From Blautia sp. SC05B48 (GTDB lineage Bacteria; Bacillota; Clostridia; Lachnospirales; Lachnospiraceae): a stretch of 64,000 bases of DNA. Below the pieces are notes generated by a model. The model had not been told where the DNA came from. It saw nothing but the letters and a program-made list of their open reading frames with translations, and did no database searches. Positions within the stretch are counted from its first letter, which is position 1; every line of letters begins with the position of its first letter. Positions 25,054 to 32,992 of the stretch are shown one piece after another. The stretch covers positions 3,053,501-3,117,500 of the forward strand of contig NZ_CP040518.1 of NCBI RefSeq assembly GCF_005848555.1. The letters run 5' to 3'. A program made the translations under genes and the position numbers.

Positions 25054-26127
25054 ATGTACATATTAGATGAAGTATTATCAGGGTCGGTCCGTGTGAAGGC
25101 ATCGGATGTCCACTTTACTGTGGGCAGGCCGCCGGTGTATCGTGTGGATGGACAGCTGGATCCCATAGAAGGAGAAGCACTGTCACCTGAAATGATGGAA
25201 AAGCTACTCATGCCTCTGATCGATGTAAGACACAGAGCGCAGCTGCAGGAAAACGGGCAGACTGATTTCGCATACGCCATATCCGGGGTAGGCCGTTTTC
25301 GAGTGAATGTGTTTAAGCAGAGAGGAACGCTGGCAGCAGCCATGCGGTGTCTGCCTTTTGGTATCCCGGAACCGGGATCACTGGGGATCCCACCGGAAGT
25401 GGTAGAAATGACTACAAGGAAAAGAGGCCTTGTACTTGTTACAGGACCCACAGGAAGCGGTAAATCCACAACGCTGGCATCACTGATCCATGAGATCAAC
25501 AAAAAGTATTGTTATCATATCATTACGCTGGAGGATCCCATTGAGTATCTGCACAGGCATGACCGGTCCATTGTAAATCAGAGAGAGATCGGAAGTGATT
25601 CCATGGATTACGCACAGGCTCTCCGTGCGGCACTACGCGAAGATCCGGACGTGATCCTGGTGGGCGAGATGCGTGATCTGGAAACGATCTCTACAGCTAT
25701 CACTGCGGCGGAGACCGGGCATCTGGTGTTTTCCACGCTGCATACCACAGGAGCAGATCAGACCCTTGACCGGATCATCGATGTTTTTCCGCCGGATCAG
25801 CAACAGCAGATCCGTATCCAGCTTGCGGCTGTACTGGAATGCATTGTATCCCAGCAGCTTTTGAAGCGGGCAGACGGACAGGGGCGTGTGGCTGCCCTTG
25901 AGGTGCTGTTTGCAAACAATGCCATCCGGAATCTGATCCGCGAGGGCAAAACATATCAGATCCCATCGGTCATGCAGACCAGCAAAAGACTGGGAATGCA
26001 GACCATGGATGATGCGTTGTATGATCTCTATATGAGAAAAATCATCGATGCAGATGAAGCCGTTACCTATGCACAGGATCCGGTATCCATGAACAAAAAA
26101 GTAACCTTTGATCTGCCTGATTTCTGA
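25054..26127 (+). CDS. pilT: Type IV pilus retraction ATPase PilT
   Basis: The 357-residue protein has Walker A GPTGSGKSTT, Walker B with LVGEMRD, and the PilT signature AIRNLIREGK near the C-terminus, which in PilT is required for retraction. This distinguishes it from extension ATPases and from type II secretion ATPases. Its presence predicts retractable pili and thus twitching motility, surface sensing or DNA uptake. It lies 24 bases after pilB with AGAGG upstream. Retraction in a gut clostridial species fits attachment to fibre, mucus or other cells, but the sequence does not say which. Confidence 0.93.
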   Translation: MYILDEVLSGSVRVKASDVHFTVGRPPVYRVDGQLDPIEGEALSPEMMEKLLMPLIDVRHRAQLQENGQTDFAYAISGVGRFRVNVFKQRGTLAAAMRCLPFGIPEPGSLGIPPEVVEMTTRKRGLVLVTGPTGSGKSTTLASLIHEINKKYCYHIITLEDPIEYLHRHDRSIVNQREIGSDSMDYAQALRAALREDPDVILVGEMRDLETISTAITAAETGHLVFSTLHTTGADQTLDRIIDVFPPDQQQQIRIQLAAVLECIVSQQLLKRADGQGRVAALEVLFANNAIRNLIREGKTYQIPSVMQTSKRLGMQTMDDALYDLYMRKIIDADEAVTYAQDPVSMNKKVTFDLPDF

Positions 26128-26140
26128 GAGGAGTGAACCT

Positions 26141-27355
26141 ATGCCGGGTTATTCATATATTGCCGTTGATCGAAACGGAAAAGAGAAGAGAGGCAGTCTG
26201 GAGGCTGATACCCGGGAAAAAGCCCTCGATTCTCTGAAAAATGCAGGAATGATCCCGGTTTCCGTGAGGGAGCAGGGAATTCTGAATAAAGATATTGATC
26301 TTTCTATAGGAAAAAAAGTAAAGTCGAGAGACTTAAGTGTATTCTGCAGGCAGTTTGTCAGTATTCTGCAGGCCGGTGTCCCGATGAAAGAGGCACTGCA
26401 GATGATGGAAGAGCAGACAGAAAACAAAACGCTGAAAAAATCCATCAGTGAGGTGCTTTCCGGGCTGGAGAAGGGCAATACTCTTGCGGATTCCATGAGG
26501 GCACAGCCGGAGAGCTTTCCGCCGATGCTTGTAAATATGGTGGAGGCAGGAGAATCCGCCGGCAGTCTGGATACTTCCTTCTCCCGCATGGCAGTACACT
26601 TTGAAAAAGAAGCAAAGCTGAGAGCAACGGTAATGAAAGCAACCATTTATCCCATTATCCTCATCGTGGTATCCATCGCTGTTATTGCGGTGATGCTGCT
26701 TTATGTGATCCCGATCTTTATCAGCATGTTTGACGGAATGGATATTGAGATGCCGGCTATTACCATGTTTGTAATGAATGCCAGTCGTTGGACCTCGTCG
26801 CACTGGTATGTGCTGCTGGCGGTTATCATTGCGCTGGCAGCCGGGTACCGTGCAGCATACAGAAGTGAACAGGGCCGGCTGGTCATTGATCGTATCAAAA
26901 TGAAAATGCCGCTGTTTGGCAAGCTTACCGTCAAAACAGCCTGTGCTGAATTTTCCAGAACAGTAAGTACTCTTCTGTCAGCTGGGATTTCTACGATCAA
27001 CTGCCTGGAAACAGCAGCAAAGGTTGTCCGGAACATCTATTATACCAATGCGCTGATGGATGTGAGAGAAGCTGTGATGAAGGGTATTCCCATGTCGGAG
27101 CCGCTGCGGGCATCCGGGATCTTTCCGCCGATGGTCTGTCAGATGACCGGGATCGGTGAGGAAACCGGAAACCTGGAGGCTATGCTGGAAAAGCTGGCGG
27201 ATTATTATGATGAAGAGGTAGAAATGACTACACAGAGTGTGCTGGCAGCCATGGAGCCTCTGATCATCGTGTTTATGGCACTGGTCATCGGAATCATCGT
27301 CATTTCGGTTATTTCGCCTATTGCAGCGATGTATTCAGGACTTGATAATCTGTAA
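26141..27355 (+). CDS. pilC: Type IV pilus inner-membrane platform protein PilC
   Basis: The frame overlaps pilT if extended, but GAGGAG lies just before the ATG at 26141, giving 404 residues. It starts with the conserved PGYSYIAVDRNGKEKRG strand. Two T2SF domains follow, each ending in membrane segments: one helix near residues 168-195 (PIILIVVSIAVIAVMLL), one near 220-250 and a last one at the C-terminus (PLIIVFMALVIGIIVISVI). It anchors the ATPases and couples their rotation to pilin insertion. Length and motif order are normal for the family. Confidence 0.93.
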   Translation: MPGYSYIAVDRNGKEKRGSLEADTREKALDSLKNAGMIPVSVREQGILNKDIDLSIGKKVKSRDLSVFCRQFVSILQAGVPMKEALQMMEEQTENKTLKKSISEVLSGLEKGNTLADSMRAQPESFPPMLVNMVEAGESAGSLDTSFSRMAVHFEKEAKLRATVMKATIYPIILIVVSIAVIAVMLLYVIPIFISMFDGMDIEMPAITMFVMNASRWTSSHWYVLLAVIIALAAGYRAAYRSEQGRLVIDRIKMKMPLFGKLTVKTACAEFSRTVSTLLSAGISTINCLETAAKVVRNIYYTNALMDVREAVMKGIPMSEPLRASGIFPPMVCQMTGIGEETGNLEAMLEKLADYYDEEVEMTTQSVLAAMEPLIIVFMALVIGIIVISVISPIAAMYSGLDNL

Positions 27356-27486
27356 AGATAAGAGCCAGGGCAGGACCGGACCGGAAAAGCTTCTGCGGGA
27401 ACTGCCCGAAACAGATTAAGGATGTGCTGCAGTTAAGCATAGGGAGCTGCATTCATCATAGATTTATGAAAAAGGAGAGATACAAT

Positions 27487-28002
27487 ATGTTTAGGCTTTT
27501 AAACAAAAAGAAAAAAGATAACAAAGGCTTTTCACTGGTAGAGCTTGTTATCGTAATTGCAATCATGGCGATCCTTGGCGGGATCCTTGCACCACAGTAC
27601 ACAAAGTATGTTGAGAAGTCCAGAAAAGCTGCTGATGCTTCCAATATGGATGAGATGGTAAAGGTTGTTAAGGTATATGCTGCTGATCCGGCTAATGAGC
27701 TTGCTACAGACACATATACTATTACAATTACACATAATGCTGGAACTACTGTTTCTAAGAATTGTCCGGATGGGCTGAAAGCAGAATTAGAGGCATCTAT
27801 TCCTAAATGGGATACCACCACAACAAAATCCAAAAAGTGGGGTGTTGATGGAAACCCTACTAGTATTGTAGCTATGGTAGCTGTTAATTCTGAGGGTGGT
27901 ACAAGTGTAACTTATACTACTGGGGATGCTGAGGGAACAGAGTCAAAAAATAATAAATTTGCACAGTATATGAGTTCTGGTGAGGCTAAAGCTAAAAAGT
28001 AA
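27487..28002 (+). CDS. pilA: Major type IV pilin (prepilin)
   Basis: The ATG at 27487 follows AAGGAGAG; the upstream in-frame start is rejected. The 171-residue prepilin has a basic leader (MFRLLNKKKKDNKG) cleaved before FSLVELVIVIAIMAIL, with Glu5 of the mature helix present. The remaining C-terminal domain of about 120 residues is Thr/Lys/Ala-rich, with no cysteine pair apart from one Cys in NCPDG. Codons such as GCT, GTT and ACT are clearly more common than in the neighbouring pilus genes, resembling nifJ in this window, which suits a highly expressed structural subunit. It is followed by the prepilin peptidase gene. Confidence 0.9.
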   Translation: MFRLLNKKKKDNKGFSLVELVIVIAIMAILGGILAPQYTKYVEKSRKAADASNMDEMVKVVKVYAADPANELATDTYTITITHNAGTTVSKNCPDGLKAELEASIPKWDTTTTKSKKWGVDGNPTSIVAMVAVNSEGGTSVTYTTGDAEGTESKNNKFAQYMSSGEAKAKK

Positions 28003-28035
28003 TCACGCATAATTTCTACAGAAAGGAATACCCCT

Positions 28036-28794
28036 ATGCTCCTTTTACTTGAAATAGTTCCTTACATAGTCATTTTTATATTCGGGATCACCATAGGCAG
28101 CTTTTTAAATGTCTGCATTTATCGGATTCCGCTTCATCAGTCCATTGTGACGGTTTCCTCCCATTGTATGACCTGTGGGAGGAAATTGAAGTGGTATGAT
28201 ATGGTCCCGGTATTCAGCTGGCTGCTGTTAGGTGGAAAATGTCGTAGCTGTAAATCAAAGATATCCTTCCAGTATCCTGTCATAGAGTCACTGAACGGGA
28301 TTCTCTACGTAGTGATCTGTCTGGTAAACGGGATGGATCTGTTCAGTCTGATCTACTGTCTGATGACATCAGCACTTTTGACCTTAAGTCTGATCGACTG
28401 GCGCACCTATGAGATCCCGCCGGGGATCAATGGGTTTCTGTTTATCCTTGGTGTGGCCGCAGCTGTTCTGGACAGAGGAAATCTTCTTTCTCATCTGGCT
28501 GGTATGGTCTGTGTCAGCGGTTTTTTAGGTATCCTATATCTGATAAGCAGGGGCAGAGCCATCGGTGGCGGAGATATCAAGCTGATGTTTGCCTGCGGTC
28601 TGATCCTCGGGTGGAAGCAGATCATTCTGGCATTTCTGCTGGGATGCATCATCGGCTCTGTGATCCATCTGATCCGTATCCGGGTTCAGGGTGAGGGACA
28701 TGTGCTGGCCATGGGCCCATATCTGTCAGCAGGTATTTTTCTGGCTGCCCTGTGGGGAAATGCGTGGATCAGCTGGTATATATCGTTATTGTGA
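28036..28794 (+). CDS. pilD: Prepilin peptidase / N-methyltransferase (A24 family)
   Basis: The 252-residue polytopic membrane enzyme cleaves prepilin leaders and methylates the new N-terminus. The N-terminal cytoplasmic loop has two zinc-type CxxC pairs (CMTCGRK and CRSCKSK), which belong to the bifunctional form. The two catalytic aspartates are in IDWRTYEIP and in GGGDIKLM. About eight hydrophobic segments are present. It should process the major pilin and the four minor pilins encoded here, all of which carry class III leaders. AAAGGAAT upstream is a moderate ribosome site. Confidence 0.93.
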   Translation: MLLLLEIVPYIVIFIFGITIGSFLNVCIYRIPLHQSIVTVSSHCMTCGRKLKWYDMVPVFSWLLLGGKCRSCKSKISFQYPVIESLNGILYVVICLVNGMDLFSLIYCLMTSALLTLSLIDWRTYEIPPGINGFLFILGVAAAVLDRGNLLSHLAGMVCVSGFLGILYLISRGRAIGGGDIKLMFACGLILGWKQIILAFLLGCIIGSVIHLIRIRVQGEGHVLAMGPYLSAGIFLAALWGNAWISWYISLL

Positions 28795-28811
28795 AATCAG
28801 GAAAGTGTCAT

Positions 28812-28917
28812 GCTGTATACAGAAGGTATTTCTGTAAACAGCAGCAGCCACTTTTCTGTTGCAAAAGTACATCCGCACAGAGGAAAATACAGCAGGTGTA
28901 TTTTTGCAACGGAAAAG
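28812..28917 (+). ncRNA. Tandem strong hairpins between pilD and pilM (structured intercistronic RNA)
   Basis: Two stable stems lie in the 153-base gap. The first pairs 28812-28824 with 28830-28842 (13 bp, one mismatch, 5-base loop). The second pairs 28851-28866 with 28902-28917 (16 bp, one T-G wobble, 35-base loop). Neither is followed by a T tract, so they are not ordinary terminators. They may set the ratio of upstream structural genes to downstream assembly genes by RNA processing or stabilisation. The type label is provisional, since this may be only an mRNA structure. Confidence 0.45.
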
Positions 28918-28947
28918 ACCATGTAAAAGTATTTGGAGGAACCGGAA

Positions 28948-30588
28948 ATGGCGAAATTTTTAAGCATAGAGGCAGAGGCCTCACAGCTCCGTGTGGCAGA
29001 GATAGAAGAAAACGGACGGAAGAACAGGATACGGCACTGCTTCTGTATTCAGGTACCAAAGGGAAGTGTGGAGGACGGACAGCTTCGGGATACCAGGAAT
29101 CTGGCAGGTATTTTAAGAAAGGAACTGTCAGAAAGAGGAATCCGGATAAAAAAAGTATTTTTTGTAGTAGGCTCCACCAGGATCGCAAGCAGGGAAGTAC
29201 GGATCCCTCTTGTAAAGAAGAACCGGATACAAAGTATTATCGAGGCCAATGTCATGGATTATTTTCCAATCGATATCTCAAAGTATGTGCTTTCCTACAG
29301 TATCATCGATATCGAGGAGGTGCAGGAGCAGCCTCCACAATATCATTTGATGGTTTATGCGGCCCCACGGTCCATTTCCAGGGCTTACGGAGAATTTGCG
29401 GAGAATGCAGGCCTTACCATGACCGGCATCAATTATACAGGAGACAGCATCTACCATTCTGTAAAGGGCGCTTTTTCGAAGGGCGTTCATATGCTGGTGA
29501 AGATCGAACTGGAATTTACCGGTATTACGATCATACGTGATGGAGAACTGGCTCTGCAGAGAAATATAAATTATGGTATGGATTCTGCTGTGGAGGCAGT
29601 ACGTGCATTTCCGGTACTGGGAGACAGGCTGGATACAGACGGAGCTCTGAAGCTTCTTTTTGAGAAAAACTGCTTCTACGAGGCACTGGATGTTAATGAA
29701 TCAGAAGAATACAGGAAAGACAGCCAGAGGGCGGATGAAGAGGGAAGGCAGCTGGCGGATGCAAAGGCGGAGGTAACGGAGAGTCTCCGTTATATGATCG
29801 GAAATATATCCAGGATCATGGATTATTACATATCCCGAAATCCGGGAGCTGTTTTTGACTCTATTTATTGCTGCGGGATCGGCGGACAGATCCGTGGAGT
29901 GATGGCACTTCTCGGGCATGAGCTTGGACAGGAGGTACACCGCATCCGGCAGCTTGAGAATTATCAGCTTCCGGATAAAAAGGAAAATGAGGATCTTTTT
30001 CTGTATGTGGCGATCCTGGCGCCGGGCAGATCCGGTGTGAACCTTATGGAAGAGAAGTCCTCCGGTAAAAAGAATAATGAGCAGGAATCTCTGAGAGGTG
30101 CGGTCGTGGTGTTTGCGATCGGTGCAGTGGCCGGGCTTGCTCTTACGGGAGCAGGCTTTGCAAACAGGATCCATCAGCAGAAAAATTACGAATATCTGAA
30201 CCGGCGGGTAACGGAAGAAAGCCCCGTTGAGGACATCTACAATGCCTATACCGAAGCAAAATCGGAATATAAGAAATACAAAAAAATATATGAGCTTACC
30301 AATACCCCCAACGAAAAGCTGAAAAGCTTTCTTGAGGAAATGGAGCAGAAAATGCCGTCAGATATTACTATTGAAAATTTCAGTTCCACAGGAACAGAGG
30401 TCAGTTTTTCCATGCGAGTTACCGGAAAACCGGAGGCAGCGGATACTCTGATGCAGCTGCGGACCTTTGAAAGTCTGGCAACGGTAACTACAACAGGCAT
30501 CGATCAGTCTGACGATGGAACGGTTACTATGACCGTTACCTGTACCTATGAGAAACCGGCAGCTGCTGATGAGAACAGCGAACAGTAA
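28948..30588 (+). CDS. pilM: PilM-PilN fusion, type IV pilus assembly protein
   Basis: The ATG at 28948 has GGAGG close upstream. The 546-residue protein begins with an actin-like PilM domain (about residues 1-370: FLSIEAEASQLRVAEIEENG; later YCCGIGGQIRGVMALL). A membrane helix near 388-410 (GAVVVFAIGAVAGLALTGAGF), then a coiled region and a ferredoxin-like fold follow, as in PilN. In Gram-negative systems PilM is cytoplasmic and binds the N-terminus of membrane protein PilN. Here they are one polypeptide, so the cytoplasm-to-membrane link is covalent. PilO follows 11 bases later. Relative to PilM the PilN part has no separate gene elsewhere in the locus. Confidence 0.8.
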   Translation: MAKFLSIEAEASQLRVAEIEENGRKNRIRHCFCIQVPKGSVEDGQLRDTRNLAGILRKELSERGIRIKKVFFVVGSTRIASREVRIPLVKKNRIQSIIEANVMDYFPIDISKYVLSYSIIDIEEVQEQPPQYHLMVYAAPRSISRAYGEFAENAGLTMTGINYTGDSIYHSVKGAFSKGVHMLVKIELEFTGITIIRDGELALQRNINYGMDSAVEAVRAFPVLGDRLDTDGALKLLFEKNCFYEALDVNESEEYRKDSQRADEEGRQLADAKAEVTESLRYMIGNISRIMDYYISRNPGAVFDSIYCCGIGGQIRGVMALLGHELGQEVHRIRQLENYQLPDKKENEDLFLYVAILAPGRSGVNLMEEKSSGKKNNEQESLRGAVVVFAIGAVAGLALTGAGFANRIHQQKNYEYLNRRVTEESPVEDIYNAYTEAKSEYKKYKKIYELTNTPNEKLKSFLEEMEQKMPSDITIENFSSTGTEVSFSMRVTGKPEAADTLMQLRTFESLATVTTTGIDQSDDGTVTMTVTCTYEKPAAADENSEQ

Positions 30589-30599
30589 GGAGGCAGAGG

Positions 30600-31319
30600 A
30601 TGAAACTTAAGATATCCATGCATGATAAAATAATATTGCTGATGTTTTTCGGTATTGCGTTCTTTGCGGCGGGATATGTGTTCGGATATCGTCCGCAGAT
30701 GGAGAAGGCAGAGACCTTTCAGGCAGAGAGTGTGTCTGTCCGCGAACATCTGGACAGGCTTCTGAAAATGGCAGAAAAAAAGGAATACTACGTGAAGGAA
30801 ACCTCCTCCATGCAGAAGAAGATCGAGGATTATGTGGCACAGTTTCCGGCAGATATAAAGGAAGAAGACGGGATCCTTCTTGCCAGTGCCATGGAAAATT
30901 CCCTGGATATGAAGGCTTCCAGCGTAGGCCTTGGAACGAAGGAATTCGTGGCTACTATGGACGGAAGATCCCAGTCGGATATTGAGGAACAGCAGGAAGC
31001 AGCGGATGCGTCAGAAAACCAGGAGGATACCGCAACACCGGTTTTGTACCGGACTCAGGATGACCTGCAGATTTCCATCACCTATGCAAGCCTGAAGGAG
31101 CTGGCAGAATATCTGGCATCACAGAATGGAAGGATGACCATTGATTCGGTAAATGCATCCTTTGATCCGACTACAGGAAATCTTACAGGTACGCTGACCG
31201 TGGATCTGTTTTCCATGACAGGGACCTCCAACAGCTATACAAAACCGGATGCAGGCAGTGTGGCACATGGAACCGGTAATCTTTTCGGTACGATAGAGAA
31301 TGCAGAGGCAGGCAAATAG
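30600..31319 (+). CDS. pilO: PilO-like type IV pilus assembly protein
   Basis: This 239-residue protein has one N-terminal membrane segment (IILLMFFGIAFFAAGYVFGY, about residues 11-30), a coiled-coil stretch (KAETFQAESVSVREHLDRLLK) and a C-terminal ferredoxin-like domain (DLQISITYASLKELAEYL). That layout is PilO and it pairs with the PilN part encoded just upstream. Sequence identity in this family is low, so assignment rests on layout and position. AAGGAGG precedes the ATG. An alignment complex of PilM, PilN and PilO connects the platform to the pilus in other bacteria. Confidence 0.75.
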   Translation: MKLKISMHDKIILLMFFGIAFFAAGYVFGYRPQMEKAETFQAESVSVREHLDRLLKMAEKKEYYVKETSSMQKKIEDYVAQFPADIKEEDGILLASAMENSLDMKASSVGLGTKEFVATMDGRSQSDIEEQQEAADASENQEDTATPVLYRTQDDLQISITYASLKELAEYLASQNGRMTIDSVNASFDPTTGNLTGTLTVDLFSMTGTSNSYTKPDAGSVAHGTGNLFGTIENAEAGK

Positions 31320-31383
31320 AAGGAGACAGTTAGAGGGGAGAAAAAGAGGCCCCTCTATCTGTATTTTCGGGAACAGGTGAAAA

Positions 31384-32976
31384 ATGACGGAAAATAAAAA
31401 GAATTCAGGTATGACACTGATCGAAGTGATCGTTGCAGTGAGTATTTTTTCCATTGCTGCAGTGGTACTGTTCCGGGGATTTGTCACATCGGGACTGATC
31501 AACAGAAAATCCGCCCTCTATATGGAAGCAACAGCAATGGCGGAAAATATCATGGAGGAGGTCAGGGCGAAGGATTTCGGAGATCTTTCTCTGGCATTTA
31601 ATTATCCGATCGACAAATCATCCTCCGGAAAAGAAAAAACAAGACTTTCTTTTCTGGATTCCCAGATCGACCAGGTCAGGGATGGAAGTCTTGGAGTGAG
31701 AGAAGTACTGAAGGACCATGAGGGCTATAGTGGGGTACGGCTTTACCAGGCTGCAGATGGGGAAGATACATCCAGAGTCACGGCATCTGTGATCTCTGAG
31801 GACAATGGCAGGACCTACACATTTAATCCGAGAGAAAACGGAGAAAATGCATCGAAATATTATTTCCAGCTTACCAATGTGAAAAATGATGTCGAAAGCT
31901 TTGACGCTTTGCTGGAGTTTGACGGAAGTAAGGATTCCGGCTACAGCAAGAAAACAGCCTCCAACAATGAATACGGCAAAAATGATTACCTTATGCCGAA
32001 TATCTCAAAGCTGGATACCAGGACCAATGCGTTCCTTATCATGGATAAAAAATGGGATGATAATGCAATGAGGGAGATTGTGTCCGGACAGCTGGAATAT
32101 GCAAAAAAAAAGTATGCAGAGGATAAAACAGAGGGCAGCGGGGAGGATGAACCGAAAAAGCTTTCTGAGGATGAGGTTTATGCAGGAACCAGGCGGACCC
32201 TTTATATCCGTGTGACAGAAAGCGGCGGAACCGTTAAGGCAGAGGCCCGCTATACCTTAAGTGCATATAATTATGTGAAAAAGAACGGAAACAGATATGA
32301 GCGGATGGATATCTGCCCCTGCGGCGGGGAATCCTTCCGTACAGGAACAAAGACAACCAGTGACTGCTTCTGTACTTACGAAAGTGCATATGTTCCATTT
32401 TACAGCGCGGAAGCAGATGCAAACCTGAAAAGCTTGTATGTTTTTTATTATCCCAATTATGAATCTGACAGCAGCGTGACACCTCTGGATGAGATCGTTC
32501 TGGATAATACTGCCAATTATCCTTTGCAGCTTTATATCACAAAGCAGAGGGACGAAGAAAACGGTACACCAACCTCCGTTCAGGAAAATGCCTACAGGAT
32601 GTCCCTGACAGTAAAGGAAAGTCCTTCCCTGCTTGGAAAGAGCAACTGGAACACCAATCCCGGCCTTTACAAAGCACAGACAAAGCTTCGTACCAATCTT
32701 GACTATAATATCAGTGATCTGAATAAGATCCTGTCAAGACCAAAGATCAGCCAGATGAAGCTGACCTATCAGGCTGTCAGCGCATCAGGTGCCAATGAAC
32801 GAAAGCTTACAGGGAGCGCTGCAAAGAAGGTCCTGGATCATAACGGCCTTGATGACCGGAAGCAGAGTGACAGGATCTATACTGCAAAGGTGAGTATATA
32901 TAAAGCCGGTGCAGCAGAGAAAGGCTTTCCGGAAAGCGACCGGATCGCTGTTCTGGACAGTGCGAAGGAAGATTGA
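31384..32976 (+). CDS. Large minor pilin, PilV/GspI-like N-terminus, 530 aa
   Basis: The N-terminus MTENKKNSG followed by MTLIEVIVAVSIFSIAAVVLF is a class III prepilin leader and helix with Glu5, and the NIMEEVRAK stretch further on resembles PilV/GspI. Such minor pilins usually have 120-200 residues; this one has 530, so it bears a large exported domain of about 450 residues. A cysteine-rich patch (CPCGGE then CFC) lies around residues 310-330. It is followed by a second giant pilin. The domain is not recognised. It may be an adhesive or assembly module at the pilus tip, carried by the pilin helix. Confidence 0.75.
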   Translation: MTENKKNSGMTLIEVIVAVSIFSIAAVVLFRGFVTSGLINRKSALYMEATAMAENIMEEVRAKDFGDLSLAFNYPIDKSSSGKEKTRLSFLDSQIDQVRDGSLGVREVLKDHEGYSGVRLYQAADGEDTSRVTASVISEDNGRTYTFNPRENGENASKYYFQLTNVKNDVESFDALLEFDGSKDSGYSKKTASNNEYGKNDYLMPNISKLDTRTNAFLIMDKKWDDNAMREIVSGQLEYAKKKYAEDKTEGSGEDEPKKLSEDEVYAGTRRTLYIRVTESGGTVKAEARYTLSAYNYVKKNGNRYERMDICPCGGESFRTGTKTTSDCFCTYESAYVPFYSAEADANLKSLYVFYYPNYESDSSVTPLDEIVLDNTANYPLQLYITKQRDEENGTPTSVQENAYRMSLTVKESPSLLGKSNWNTNPGLYKAQTKLRTNLDYNISDLNKILSRPKISQMKLTYQAVSASGANERKLTGSAAKKVLDHNGLDDRKQSDRIYTAKVSIYKAGAAEKGFPESDRIAVLDSAKED

Positions 32977-32992
32977 GTTTCTGGAGAAAAGA

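Noticed and set aside
28752-29540. 262-codon frame overlapping pilD and pilM
   Set aside because: It reads through both real genes in another frame, is rich in Cys, Arg and Gly, and has no ribosome site.
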